Source of the DNA: Cladobotryum mycophilum
Lineage: Eukaryota > Ascomycota > Sordariomycetes > Hypocreales > Hypocreaceae
Assembly (NCBI GenBank): GCA_036429605.1
Contig: CM071590.1
Coordinates: 248,001 to 312,000, forward strand
Reading direction: 5' to 3'
Length of the DNA stretch: 64,000 nucleotides
Shown here piece by piece: positions 39,053 to 51,189 of this stretch (its first letter is position 1; each line of letters starts with the position of its first letter). The notes under the pieces were generated by a model. That model was not told where the DNA came from. It saw only the letters and a program-made list of their open reading frames with translations, and did no database searches. The position numbers were made by a program, and so were the translations under genes.

Positions 39053-39130
39053 GCACCACACACACCACACACACCACACACCACACACCACACACCACAC
39101 ACCACACACCACACACCACACACCACACCA
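39053..39130. repeat. CACACCA-type minisatellite
   Basis: About ten tandem units, mostly the 7-mer CACACCA with a few longer ones, preceded by CAC-type repeats at about 39010-39040. It lies about 1.3 kb upstream of the CBM21 gene start. Confidence 0.9.
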
Positions 39131-40429
39131 TAGCACACCATAACCACCATCGGTCCTCTCTCAACCAACGCAGGCCAAAAACAAGCCATCCCCACCTGTT
39201 CTCTTCAAACTTCTTTTGCTTCTTGCTCTTCTTCTTCTTCTTCTTCATGCCCATTAGAAGCATCCATCAAGAAGCTTTCTTTTCTTGTCCTTGAGGCTCT
39301 TGATTTCTTTCTTCGTTTTCTCTTTGCCCCCCTTCCCCCTGCTTTGAAGCCATTCACACTTCATCACATCACATACCCTTCCTACGCGAGACGTGGGACG
39401 AGGTTTTGAACGACAACACACAATCGACAGGAGAGACGTGACTTGACTCTGAATTTGATACCCCCTCCATTAATCATCTTACTGTCTCGTCACTTGAATC
39501 AATACCTCATCTGCGACATCCATTCCTCACCTCTCTCATCATAATCCGACTTGTCCGACTCGACGACCATTGATTGACTTTTTCTCTCTCTCTCACGACA
39601 CCGTTTTTTTCGCTGTCGTCACCCGTCGCCCGCTCCACCCTTCCGGACCAACAACAACAACAACAAAAGGCCTGCTCCTCTCCTCCTCCAACTTGCAGCC
39701 TTTTTCTCCCTCTCTTCTTTGCACTCTCACGCCTGCTTCGTGTTTCCAAGGCCTGCACCTCAACAGCAGATCTTGCTCGGTTGCTGGAATATTGCCCGAG
39801 CTTGCCTGCCGTTCCGGTTCTTTTCTTGGCAATACTTTGTGTTGGTCTCGACCTCGTCGTGCATTCCAATGTAAGTTGCTTGTCCGACCACCAACGACAA
39901 TCCACCACAGCACCGTCGCACTACAAAATCACGACTTCTGTAACCCCAAGAAGAATTTGATTTTTTTCTTTTCCATTTTCATTTTCATGCAACGGCTCTT
40001 GTTTGTGGGAATCCATCCGGTCCAAAACCTCCGTGCTCTTTTGGCTATCTACCTAACCTACCTTGGGGGCGATTATGCATCATTGTTACCGCCGCCACTC
40101 TCTTGCTCCTACTACCACTACGCTCCCCTAATACCTATTCTTCTTCTTAATCTTCTTCTTGTTCTTGTTCTTCTTGGTGTTGTTTAGTTTGCTGACAGTT
40201 CCTTCCCGTCTCTTTAGACTCTTATTTCCTCCTCCTCAAACATCAACTTCCCGCTTCGCCTCGAGAGAAACAATATTCGCTACTCAGTAGCTCTCTACCC
40301 TATGAATTAACTTGGGACGTTGCTATACGATTCAATTACAGCGCGTCCTCTTTGCATCCCTTCAAATCCCCTCTTCGGCGGCATATTTTTATATACACCC
40401 TCCAAATACCCCCAGTATCGATTCTGGGA

Positions 40430-42866
40430 ATGCCTTACACGCCACCTTCACATCGATCACCGGCCTCTTCAGCCTCGAATTCTCCGGATGTGAGTCGCCG
40501 GTCGTCCATCGCTTCCGCCAATGGCCAGCGACCCTCACTACCCCGATCTGCTTCGTACCTCAACAAGCATCGTCGAACACCGTCCGCCGTCTCCGTCAAC
40601 GATGCTGCTGCTGCACCTCACCGCCCTATGGCAACTCTGATGAAGAGGCCAAGAACAACACTGCCTCCAACATTATCAGCACGAGCATACGGAAGTCACC
40701 TCCCCGGTGACGGATGACCGAGGAATTCCCAATGCTGCCATCATCTCCCCTCCTGACTCAGCATCATCTGGTAGTGAAGATGAGGCACACCCCGAGATTC
40801 GAGGAAGAAAGCTTGGAAAGCTTCGAGAAGCTGTCAGCCAGATCCCCCAGCCACGGACCCCCTCCCCAACCCGACAAGCAGCAGACCAGCCTGATGACTT
40901 GACCCCCATCCTGATGCGCACTAGCTTCAGTGCCACTTCTCTTGATAACCTTCCCAAGAGTGGGCGAAGGGGTCATGTTCGCTCTGCCACAGAGCCCAAC
41001 GCTGCCTTGGCCATGCTTGATTCATCCCCCGTGTCGGAGGATTCCGATGACGACCTTAAGAAGAAGCCACAGATGGTACGCAAGAAGTCCGGCGAGTTGG
41101 TACGGCCCGCTCTGCGCCCCTCCTCCCACCGTCGCCCATCAAGCATGCCCGGAACCCCTGTCTTTGCCAAGGCTGTCCACTTTGATTCCCACCTGGAACA
41201 TATTCGACACTTTCTTCAGGTTGACCGGCCGCTTGCTGTTAGCGCCGGCTCATCCCCTGTCGAGAACTACGATAGTGACGCCGAGTATCCCTTCCCAGGT
41301 GGTGACAAGGCATCAAGCCAGCGATCACCACCCTTTGAGTGGGAGCTCGTTACCAACAACTTCCCTCATGACTCCATCGCACGAAAGGACCTGCCTGTTC
41401 GACTTGAAAAGGTATGGCTTTCACCTGATCAAAAGTCCATGCTTGGCTCCATTGCTGTCCATAACCTGTCTTTCCACAAGGCTGTTGTCTGCCGATTCAC
41501 TCTTGATTACTGGAAGACTACCTCTGAGATTGTTGCCGAGTACAACCATGAGATCCGCACACGAGACTCCCTCGTGAGCCAAGATCGTTTCCATTTCTCC
41601 ATCAAGCTGTCGGACACTACCAACTTGGAGAGCAAGACTCTCTTCTTCTGCATTCGCTACACCGTCAACGGCCAGGAGTTCTGGGACAACAATAACATGG
41701 CTAACTTCCAGGTCGACTTCAAGAAGAAGCACAAGGCACAGAATGGTAAGAACAACTTCCAGGGTGCCTCGTCACGGCCTGCGAACGGCCTGCCCCGCAG
41801 CAACCGCCGACAGAACCCATCCACAGTACCTCGACCAATCTCGATGCCCCCCACCTTTGATGACTTTGGAAAGCAGACCAGGTTCAACTTTGATGACGAG
41901 CCCATCCACGCCTACATTGGTGAATCCGGAGCCCCCGGTGGTCTTCGTCTGAAGACCAAGTCAACCAGCAACCTGGCAAGTGATAACCTCACCAAGGGTA
42001 TGACGTCTCCTAGTGGAGCCGCCTTTGCCAACCGCTATGACTTCGGTGCATCCCTCAACGCTGCCGTTCAGGCTGCCAAGGATACAGTGGGTAAAGACAA
42101 GGATGCCTTGTATATGAAGCGGAACGTTCGGAACACATCACCTTCTTTTGGTATGACGTCGAACCAACCCCCGCCACCTATAGTGCTCCTCAACAGGTTG
42201 CACCGTCACCTGGTGTTGGCCTCGCCAGTTCATCATACGAGGAACTCGTCAGTAAATACTGCTTTGTACGTACCCCTGGACTTCACTTCAACATCCCCCA
42301 ATCACAATCACCCACCACAGCTTAGCTGCGGCATGCGACACCCACTACCGGCCGTCCGACGATGGAAGGGGCGTGAGGGGCAAGGGCATGAAAAGATTTA
42401 TAATAGAACCATGATGGAATTGTGTAACTAACTCGTCTCTTTTCTTGTTTTACAGTTTGGTTCCAAGCAGTCAACACCCTCGTCCAAGGCCGGCACCCCA
42501 CCAAACGGTGGATATGACGGGCCCAAGCCTGACACAGCGCCGAGTATGCCCACTATAGCGGCTCGACGGACCGGACCGGCCATGCACCATGGCCTTCATC
42601 TCAACAACATTAGCCCATACATGCCAGCTGGCACAGGGTCTCACAGGCCTTCTTACACCTCACCACCCAAGACCATGCCTGCTTCCGTAAATGGAAAGGA
42701 TCAGTCATCAAGCCCAATGGCTATTGGGAATGCGAGGCCTCGATCACCATCCGTCACTGTCACTGGAACATCTCCAAACGACAGGCGGTTTCACCTCCCC
42801 CAGCAAGTGAGGACAGAACGCTTTCCTTGGGGTGGGGAACCTCATGCTACCGCCATTCGAGGATAG
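40430..42866 (+). CDS. CBM21-domain protein phosphatase 1 regulatory subunit (glycogen-targeting type), three apparent frameshifts
   Basis: Predicted to bind PP1 and carry it to glycogen to activate glycogen synthase, like yeast Gac1/Pig1. A Ser/Pro-rich N-terminus (MPYTPPSHRSP) leads to a PP1-docking motif of RVxF type, KAVHF, at about 41170. A CBM21 domain follows at about 41400-41725: VRLEKVWLSPDQ, then the helix-strand VVCRFTLDYWKT, and FCIRYTVNGQEFWDNN, the carbohydrate-binding signature. The tail is disordered and ends TAIRG. Exon 1 is 40430-42265 and exon 2 is 42456-42866. The frame slips at three C runs: 40624-40626, 40702-40705 and 42168-42172. One base restored at each gives exactly 750 codons and carries PPVTDDRG-like and YEELVSKYCFFGSKQ segments into frame, so I regard these as sequencing deletions. 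An alternative last 30 residues in another frame (stop near 42870) cannot be excluded. Confidence 0.85.
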
Positions 42867-45029
42867 ATTTCGAGTGAAGATGGCTACCGCATGAGTGTTG
42901 CTGCAATATGTCGGTCTTTCCGAAGTTCAAGCTGCTCGGTTTGACTAACGGAACCCGTTTTTATCGAAAATGCAAATGTTGCATTATTATATCATGGCGT
43001 TTGTCGCTATCCCGTCGTTTTGAAAGTTTCATTTTTATTTTTATCGCCTTCACAATCGCCGCCTTAGTCTGCATAAGCAATGGAGAGAGAGCGTGGGGTT
43101 TTAGGTCTGATACGTTTTTTCTTCTTCTTTTCTTTCTTCCTGGAGTCTGGCTTCAACTGGTACGGGCTTATCGTTTGGCGTTACTGGGCATTTGGTATTC
43201 GGATTATTAGTTTGGCAAAGGTTTTTATTGGGGGTGGCACACAGTCAGTTTGGTCATGGGATAGGCTATACGCCACGGTTATTTGCTTTGTTTTATTATG
43301 GCGTTTCAACACTGCTCCGGCCACAGACCGACAAGGGCAAAAGGACACAAGGGCGAAATCATACTCATGCTTCATGTTATTTGTTTGGGAATTGAGTAGC
43401 ATCAACTCGCGAGAATTGTTCTTGTGATACGGGACCGGGATTGTTTATTTTATTTTTTGGTTCCCTTTTGAGTTTCGGTGCATCATCTGGGCTGGCAGTG
43501 TGTGGGAAAGAAATTGGAAGAGGGAACGCGAAAAAGTTGAAGCAGTTATAATAGTATGAATGGAACTTGGACACGAAGCCAAACAAAAAGCACTTCTGTT
43601 GCCTAAACAAGATCATCTATACAGTACAAGAGTTGCGAAGATGAAAGAATCCAATTAAGTTATTACTATTAAATATGTTTGCCATAATCTGCGTGCCTCT
43701 CTCTCTCTCTCTCTCTCTCTTTTTCTCTCGCTGTGTGTGTTTCTTTTGTTTTGTGGTTGACATTCCAGGTCGTCTTAGAGAACACGGTGAAGACACCGAG
43801 AACATTCTGTAGGTTTCAGGTACTCATTGTTAGTGTCTACAAGATACAAGTATATTCCAAAAGAGGCAACTGTTTGACCCTCCAATGAATACTTATGTAG
43901 CTTGTGAGTGATCGAGGAAGTTAGTGAGAGGGGACGTGCTCGTGACCGAATTGCAATTGATGTGGGTGGAGATGGGCTGCTATCCTGCACAAGGTCATGA
44001 CTGGAAGGTATCAGTCAATGTTTTCAGAATGCTCACAGCTTATCTGTCGGTGGGTAGCATTCACGGAAGATGGTGTTGGAGATGGGGAGGGGGGATGCTG
44101 AGGCACGTGCTTTAAATGGCGCTATTTGAATCAACCTTTTTGATCGGATTTAAAGAATGAATGGGACGAAACGTGGTGGATGCGTTATTCTATTCTCGAA
44201 GCCCTTACAAAATGTCTCATGCATGCGTGAGGGTGGATTTTCGTTCTCTGATAAGCCGATGTGGCGGCGTGGAGATACTTGCCTAAGACTAGAACAGAAC
44301 AGATGGGCAAAATAGATGGCAAGGAAAATAAGACTATGACGACCGACGTCTTCCTCGTTACGCCATCTGGAGGGAAATAAGTTCGTGGCTTGAGGTTGGT
44401 TGGGAGGTAGCCCATTGCCACATTTCTGGGTTTCGGGAGACGAGGTAGAGACCGTAACAGCAACTTTTTGATTACTAGCGGAATCCTCCGTAAGCAATTT
44501 GATGGGTCTAGGCTCACCTCACAGTGAGTCAACAAACCAGCCATGTTCTCATTCGGCCCCCGGATACCCCGTTTTCGGTAACTTGGAATGGAAAAGGCTG
44601 GCAGCCCTACCTGCTATGAGAAATCGTGTGTTTCGAACGAACGCGGCTGCAAGGTTGCGACGAACAAAAAAAGAGGGGCTGCCGATACGAAGGTTAAAAA
44701 GAGATTGAGACTTTCTTTCTTTAGGAAAAACAAGTAAGCTATTAAGGAAAGGGAACATTATTACCCGGGGGCAGCGACCAAACTAAGATTATTTGCCTAC
44801 ATATTCTGGGGGGAGAACCCGCTCCATCTGCTCGGTTCCCTCTGGGTTCTGCCAACATTCCCGTCAAGGAAAGTAGACGACTGGGCGGATGGACGGGTGG
44901 AAAAGTTAAATGGAAAACCACCACCCATTGAAGATGAAGATGTAAGGATGAAGAGAGAGTGAGAGAAACAAAGACAAAAACACTTTGGTGAACGCGCTGG
45001 CCGTTTCTTTTCTTTTCTTTTTCACAACA
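42867..45029. other. Intergenic region, 2.2 kb
   Basis: No gene seen. It includes the 3' flank of the CBM21 gene and the promoter of the next gene; a TC microsatellite lies within it. Opposed open frames at 44150-44544 have no recognisable content. Confidence 0.5.
43697..43720. repeat. CT dinucleotide microsatellite
   Basis: About 12 tandem CT units followed by a short T run and TGTG units. Confidence 0.9.
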
Positions 45030-46810
45030 ATGACCATCAGAAAGTCCCCCACGTTACTTAGCGAAACCTTTTCCCTTTCCCACTTTGGGCAACGACGTCA
45101 ACTCCCGCGACTCTTCCTCGCCATTGCGGTGCGATGGCTCATGACGCTCGCCCTGGCGGCCGCCACGTACGGCGTGCTGTACCACTACTCCAGCAAGCTG
45201 GCCATGAAGAGCCACAAGAAGCGGCAGTTCAACACCCTAATCATCGCCCTCTCGATTGCCCTGGGCCTGAACATTGCGAGCTCGCTGAAGCACATGGTAC
45301 GGGAGCTGAGGTGGTGGGTGCTGAGCCTGTATGAGTGGACGCCCAGGGAGGCGGACCTGATCCTGCAGAGCGAGAATATCAGTCGGCTTATCGATCTGGG
45401 GTTTGTGACGCGCCGGCATTGGATTAGGGTATATGTCTTGGTTTGGGTCTTGATCAATGTGGTAAGTAAATGAATGTTTTTTGAAGAAAAAGAACCTCGC
45501 TATAGAAAGATATAAAAAAGTGCGTATTTTTTTTTGTTTTTAGCCCATGGGTTGATGGATTTTCTAGGCTTCTCAAATTGGCGTTGCGACTCTTGGCCTC
45601 ACGTACAATGTCAACTCGGCCGATAAGGTTGCACCTACAGTGCCTAGGAAGGTTCTCGCGCCGAATCTTGCCAATATTGAGCCGTTCAAGGTCTTGCCCT
45701 CGTCGACGACCTCGCAGGCTACCAGTGCTTTATGGTATACCGCCAATAAGTATGTTGCCTAAACCGACGTGAAGCAAATGATACCCTCAGGCTAATAGTT
45801 CCCCTTTCTCCGCCTAGCTATGGTCAAGTTGCACCGGCCTTTGGTATTGGGGATATGGAAGATGCGCCTGTACCCGGTCAATTACAGGATCCAGATAGTC
45901 CCATTATATTTTGCGACGACGACTCCTGCAAATATGTCTTTTACGAGTCAACACCCCCGAGTTGATGTACTACAGCATAGTCGCCACGAACCGCTCCGTA
46001 TTGGGCCGCGCCTCGTGTCAGAGCTGGAAGGTCATTCGCGGCGGTGAGGGCAACGATTCTACGATTGTCATAGATGACAAGAACCAGACGGAGATTCATG
46101 TGCCGGCATTGAATGGGGCGGATCAGACGACGTTTATGGTCAACATGGACCGGGATTCTGGGCCGTCGTGGAGTCGCATCAGGGCCTTTGAAGCTTCGAC
46201 GACAAATGCATGGTACTACGATTGTAATGTTACTATTGAATCCGTGGCCAACGCCACTCGCGAGTCGCAGCAGCTGGGCGTCAACATCACCAAACTGGCG
46301 GCCCCCGCGATCGCACTCCAGGGATACGGCAGCTCGACCGCGGGCGTAGGCAAAAGCTTCCAGTTCCAGAGCTACCCCGCCGAGTCTGCCTACGGAGTCG
46401 CGCAGGAGGGCAATACCACCAACATGGCGCTCACCTTGTCCAGCTGCGCCATCGGTGTCATCGCCGTGACGGCGCAGGCCAACACCAACATCGAGGCACC
46501 CGGGCGGTTGCCCCTCAAGGGGATCGAGCTGGACATTTCGCGGTGGTACTACGTTCACATCATAATGGGCCTGACGGTCGGCCTGCAGGCGGTTCTCGCG
46601 GTCGTATCGGTCCTGATCGCGAGCAAAGTGACGGTGAGGGATCACAGCTACATGGCCATGGCGGCGCTGCTGAGGCCCGCGCTGCTGAGGTTGAGTCATG
46701 GCGGGACCGTGGCGAGCGAGAAGCAGATATTGCAGCAGCTGGGGCCCAAGTTGACGCTGAGATATGTGGCGGCGAGTAATGGGGTGTATTACTTGAGGGT
46801 CACTGAATAG
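45030..46810 (+). CDS. Uncharacterised multi-span membrane protein of filamentous fungi, one apparent frameshift
   Basis: Not a family of known function to me. Three exons, 45030-45461, 45568-45749 and 45818-46810. The N-terminus has two or three hydrophobic helices (around RWLMTLALAAATYGV and NTLIIALSIALGLNIASSL), another at VYVLVWVLINV, then a long loop of about 280 residues with at least four N-glycosylation sites (NRS, NDS, NQT, NVT) and paired cysteines (FCDDDSC). A final helix IIMGLTVGLQAVLAVVSVLIA is followed by a short tail. This suggests a plasma or endomembrane protein with a large lumenal or outer domain. The frame slips at five C at 45954-45958. One restored base links STPP to ELMYYS and gives 535 residues with exact length; otherwise translation stops after TPPS. 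I take it as a sequencing deletion. ATG 45030 is the first in frame; a GTG at 44985 is ignored. Confidence 0.75.
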
Positions 46811-47338
46811 AAGAAGAATAAAAATAAAAGGTTAAATGGATACGATGCATGATTCGTGAATGTTTTTGGCCTATACCGGGTGTTCAATGACTTGTTCAAT
46901 GATATTTCTTTTTCTTTTGCCTGGGATGACAGTGGAGGGAGGATCTCAAGTCGGGCACCGTTCCGCTTAGCGTTAGGTCTGCCTCTTGTTGATGCAAGCC
47001 AACGCCGGAATATGGACCGGCGTCGAGATTGAAGTCAGCCTTGCAGAAGTTGAACCCAGACATTACTAGATTTTGCGTCTCGCGACGACTCGGGTAGTGT
47101 GACCGTGATCTGACGCTGCACTGCGTGCTTTCGTTGGTATTGCTGCTGATGCCTTGGGGTGTGATTACGGTGTCCTGTTATTAGAGGTTCTCACGGGGCC
47201 CAAAATGCTACGGGATGGAGGGGTAAATGGTTTAATGAGGGGTAATTTTCTTTTCTTTCTTCTCACTCCGTACAATAGACGTGTTAACTACACCCGTTTT
47301 TTACTTTTTACCACCGTTCGTGCATCGAGAACCATCAT
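46811..47338. other. Convergent intergenic gap
   Basis: 3' flanks of the membrane protein gene (+) and the carboxylesterase gene (-). One ACTCCGTA motif at 47265-47272. AATAAA-like sequence just after 46810 may be a polyadenylation signal. Nothing else is seen. Confidence 0.5.
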
Positions 47339-49217
47339 CTACAGCTCGTCATGCTTATCTGACTGCGCTCTCTGCACCTCTTCGCCAAGAATCTCCTCCG
47401 CAAGTGTCCTCCAGAAATCGCAGTCGTCCTTTGTATTCTGCTTGTCCTCGGTGAGGGCAAAGGTTTTGCGGAATAACGTGGGCGTCTGCACCCTCAGAGC
47501 GTTTGAGATCTTGCCGTTGACGTCTTTAGCTAGCGGCCACGTCGTCGGCTCGTCCCAGTCATTGGGGTCCTTTGAGATGGCGAATGAGGCGAGGTATTTT
47601 GTGTAGTCTGGAGCGACCTGCGCGTGCAGCGCCGCGGCGTAGATCGCGGCCTGGACTTTGCCGACTCCCATCTTCTCCAGGAACGCTTGCGCCTGCAGCA
47701 TGTTGCTCGTGAAGAGTGGGATGAGGTCGCTGCCATGGGAACCGAGCACGTCGGATGGGTATGCGTATTCCATCATGTATGACTTCTCGGGGTAGGCCTC
47801 AAACATGTACCTCGTGTTGCACGTAAAGGCAGCATGCTGCACGATGAGGCCGAGACACGCTTTGTAGTTGCCGGGGAACGTTTTCTCGCAATCATATTTC
47901 TCCTTGATTTGCTGACGCTGAGGTGCCAGCATCTCTCCAGGAAGGAAAGTGTACAAGAAGGCGTCGAATTTCTCCTCGGTATCTATCCCTTTGGGGATAA
48001 ATGCCTCGGACTCATTCGAACAGTGAGAAATGATGGCAGCGTCAAGGCCAGCCCAGTGTTTGCCTGTCAGAAGAGTTAGTCAAGCATGTCTCCAAAAGGA
48101 AAAAGAAAAATAGAAGGGAGAGGGAAACGGGGCTTACCTTGCGATAGTGATACTGAAGGAATAGATCGAATCCATTCCCCATCGACTGCCGGGCCAACAG
48201 GGAAGAGACCAGTCTGTCTCACTTTGTCAAAGAATTCTTGGTTGGCTTCGATTATCTTCTCTGGGGTGACCGCTTTCAAACAGTCAATGTCGTACGCAAA
48301 ACCGCATCCCGCGAGCTCAGAAAAGGTCCGGTACATGGTGTCGAGCCTGCCATCGGGGGAGTTGTCCCAGGACATCTCGTAAGCTGGACTCTGCGCCACT
48401 AGGCTGTGAAACAGGGGATCTCTTTCACCATCCTCTCTGATGAGGTGGTGCAAGATTGAGCCTGCTCCCGCCGACTCGCCCCAGGCACTGACCTTGGTCT
48501 TATCGCCTCCAGCCTGATCGACATAGTCCCGAACCCACTCGAATAGCAGGGCTTGATCGTAGAGACCGGCATTTGGCTTTCCGGCCTTCTGCATGTAGTC
48601 GCCGGCGAGGAAGCCCAGCGCGCCAGTACGGTAGTTGCCTGCGATGAAGATGACCTGATGGTTTGCAGCCTTAAGAGTGGGCCGCCCAGTGTACAGCACG
48701 CCGCCCTGGTTCTTGGAGCCGAGCGCGTAGGCTCCTCCGAAGATCCAGACCACAACCGGCAACTTGGGAGCGCCAGTTTCGAATGCTGACTTGGGAGCGT
48801 AAATGTCGAGGAAGAGGCAGTCTTCATTCATGGGTAGTTGGGGATCTGGCTCCTCAAAACGAAGTTGACCTCCCGGGGGTGTAACCAGCACAGAAGGGTC
48901 AATGGAGATGCAGCTGACGGTCTCGGGAGTTTGTATCGAATCATTCAACGTGCTTGGGAACGCCGGCGCGCCGAAACGCTCTGGCTGTGCCCCGAAGCGG
49001 ACATTTCGGAAGATGTAGGCCTGATGGAGAGTCAGATGCGATACCCGTGCATTTGGAGGCTTTCTCTCCCGCTTACCTTTGGGTCTTCTGGGTCAATCTG
49101 GGCTTGCCATTTTCCCCATGGCAAATCCAATACCGGCGGCTCTTCCGCAGCTACAACTGTTGGCACATTCCAAAATGGTAGAGCCCAAAGGGCCATGGAA
49201 AGAAGTTCGCTATACAT
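47339..49217 (-). CDS. Type-B carboxylesterase with C-terminal HDEL (ER-retained)
   Basis: Serine hydrolase of the alpha/beta-fold, carboxylesterase type B family, hydrolysing carboxylic esters. Exons on the minus strand: 49217-49077, 49020-48138 and 48063-47339, joining exactly to 582 residues. A signal peptide is visible (MALWALPFWNVPTVVAAEE). The family marks are EDCLFLDIY, the oxyanion segment VVWIFGGAY, the nucleophile elbow SAWGESAGAGS and a probable catalytic His in GSHGSDLIPLF. Paired cysteines (EDCLF, GCGF, CLK) fit a lumenal enzyme. The protein ends KHDEL, and HDEL is the fungal ER-retrieval signal, so this enzyme is probably held in the ER lumen rather than secreted, as are mammalian liver carboxylesterases with HxEL ends. 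No frame break occurs, and the stop (TAG) directly follows HDEL. The substrate is unknown. Confidence 0.87.
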
Positions 49218-51189
49218 CGCGAATAGAAAGTATTCTCTACCCTTCGAAGTAAACTTGGGGCTGCTCTACACAAGGCATGTAAAGGAACAAACGAAAACTA
49301 CGAGCACTGAGCGGGAAAAACGTAGCATGTTATAGTCGCTCGTTGAATTGTGGCTGGCTGAAAAGACGAATATCTTAACCATTTCCATCAAACGTACAGG
49401 TGCCATTTCCTACCACACTGGCGGTTTAATGTCCATTCCTGGCTGAAGCTGCATACAAATACGACATGCGGACGGTGGTATGCAGAACGACGTTAACCAT
49501 CTATCGATCTCGGCACACTAATTATTACTCAGACAGTCCTCGCTTCGAGTCGTCTCTTAGTAATATGTCGTCTGGGCCAAGCACTTCCCCATGATGTTTG
49601 GACACATAACTCTAAAGCTCTAATCGTGACATCCTTGGCTTGGGGATGTGATGGCTTTAGATGAACACATTCATCGAAGCATGCATATGCGTACTACCAC
49701 ATTGGGCCAAGCCTGCCAGTCTTGTCGTCAGCATCTCAACATTTGGGCCACTCCTCGTCGCCTTAGGTATCCCGATAGCTCCCCCCTTCCAGCCAGCCAA
49801 ACGAACAATCCCCCCGCAACTTGGATTCATCATGGAGGAACTCCTGCAAAATGACAGATCAGAGCTTCCCCGCACGAGCCTTTTGATTGAAGCTGAAAAG
49901 CGCAGTCGGTGGGTCTTGATGCTGAGATCTGATTGCACCAAGTGAAACATCGCCCTTCGGTGACGAACTGCCGGCGGATTGTACTGTAACATCTTTTTTC
50001 ATCGGCCCCTGTCCCGCAGTCCACTTGCTAGCCCATCCGCAAATACGCTATGCGAGGTGTGTACATTTTTATATGGTATAAATTCATATTGCAGACACCA
50101 ACGCAATGTGGTGGAGTTGCGTGCAGAGGCTCCATCTGTATCAAGTCGCCGAGTTGGGCACCTTCTCCGCGTTAGGCTTGACTGCATAAGTATGGACCAG
50201 GAACGACATCCCCTAGACTCAAGCAACCACAGCAAATTATATCTACTTATGCTCAGCATGCCCAACACTACTCGGACAGTTCACTCGTTTCTCCACATTT
50301 TCACATCCTGCAGCAAATACTGTGAATAAGAGAGAGAGGGAGAGAAAAGAAGGAATCTAGATTATCACATGCATTTCGTTATGCATCAGGATGCCCAACT
50401 ATCTGACAAGAAGAATGGGCTAACCAGTGGGGAGCCCAATGAAAAGAACAACTGATTGATGCAGCCAGGATTGGATGACAGCACGGCACACGGGGCCCCC
50501 TTGGTCGCAGGACAATACAGAGCCCAGTCTAGAGTCTCTAGACAATAGCACACATACATAAAAACGAGGGCAAGGTTGCAGCGCACCTCTTAGTCGAAAC
50601 CTTCGCTTACACTCGACTGCAAGCGACGTCTTCCAATCAATCGACGCGCGTATCCCTTCAAATACTACTGCCCAAGCTATGTCCTCTCCAGTGGCAGAAG
50701 GATGCTAGCGCCACCTGCATTGTTAGACCTGGTCATTGGCTGCGTTGGGTCCATATCTCTGCTCACAACCCAAACCTGTCAACACACTTTTCCGTCACGC
50801 CTGCGAGATAACCGTGCTTGCGTCGAGAAGCAGATCAATTCAATGCACAACTTTCATTCCTGGAGCGTCAACGGCCGGCCATAGGATTATCGACTCACTC
50901 ATCACAAGGGCTGGTCGAGATAACACACAAACGAATAGCATTCTACGCCAGCACCATGGACGAACTACTCAAATCTACTGCTCTGGTACCTAATCATATG
51001 CATGCAGCGCAGCATTCGTGCCTCGCACGTATATCGCCATTCTTTCTCCACCGCGAGGGTCAACCACGGGAGAGTCCGTCACGGCCCCTCTAATGGACTC
51101 CCAACTAGTCGACGCACTCCCATTCCATTATCTCACATACATGGCGTTACTCGCACCCTGGATTACAAACGTAATCTTATTGCCACCTC
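49218..51189. other. Intergenic region, 2.0 kb
   Basis: The first part is the carboxylesterase promoter. I recognise no gene in the rest; small frames such as 49661-49945 have no motif. The region leads into the decayed lectin gene. Confidence 0.45.

Larger units (their letters stand above)
26076..40429. other. 14-kb tract without a supportable gene, rich in simple repeats
   Basis: I found no conserved protein on either strand. Open frames are short or made of low-complexity sequence (38431-39294, for example, translates the CACACCA repeat). The tract holds many tetra- and pentanucleotide microsatellites, long pyrimidine runs and four exact copies of the ACTCCGTA motif. The part from about 39.4 kb to 40.43 kb is CT-rich and probably is promoter and leader of the CBM21 gene; a GTAAGT at about 39870 could begin a leader intron. 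A small frame at 27043-27408 begins with GTG and is not called. Long non-coding transcripts are possible but cannot be seen from sequence alone. Confidence 0.5.

Noticed and set aside
39053..39130. CRISPR-like or telomere-like array
   Set aside because: The units are only about seven bases with no spacers, the array is internal, and the unit is not a fungal telomere repeat (TTAGGG).
38431..39294. Long plus-strand open frame of 287 codons
   Set aside because: Much of its second half is His/Thr/Pro runs translated from the CACACCA array; no conserved domain, no splice support and poor codon use.
42780..42890. Alternative C-terminus of the CBM21 protein in another frame (stop near 42870)
   Set aside because: It would need a further missing base, and the present frame already ends in a plausible TAIRG tail with the total length exact.
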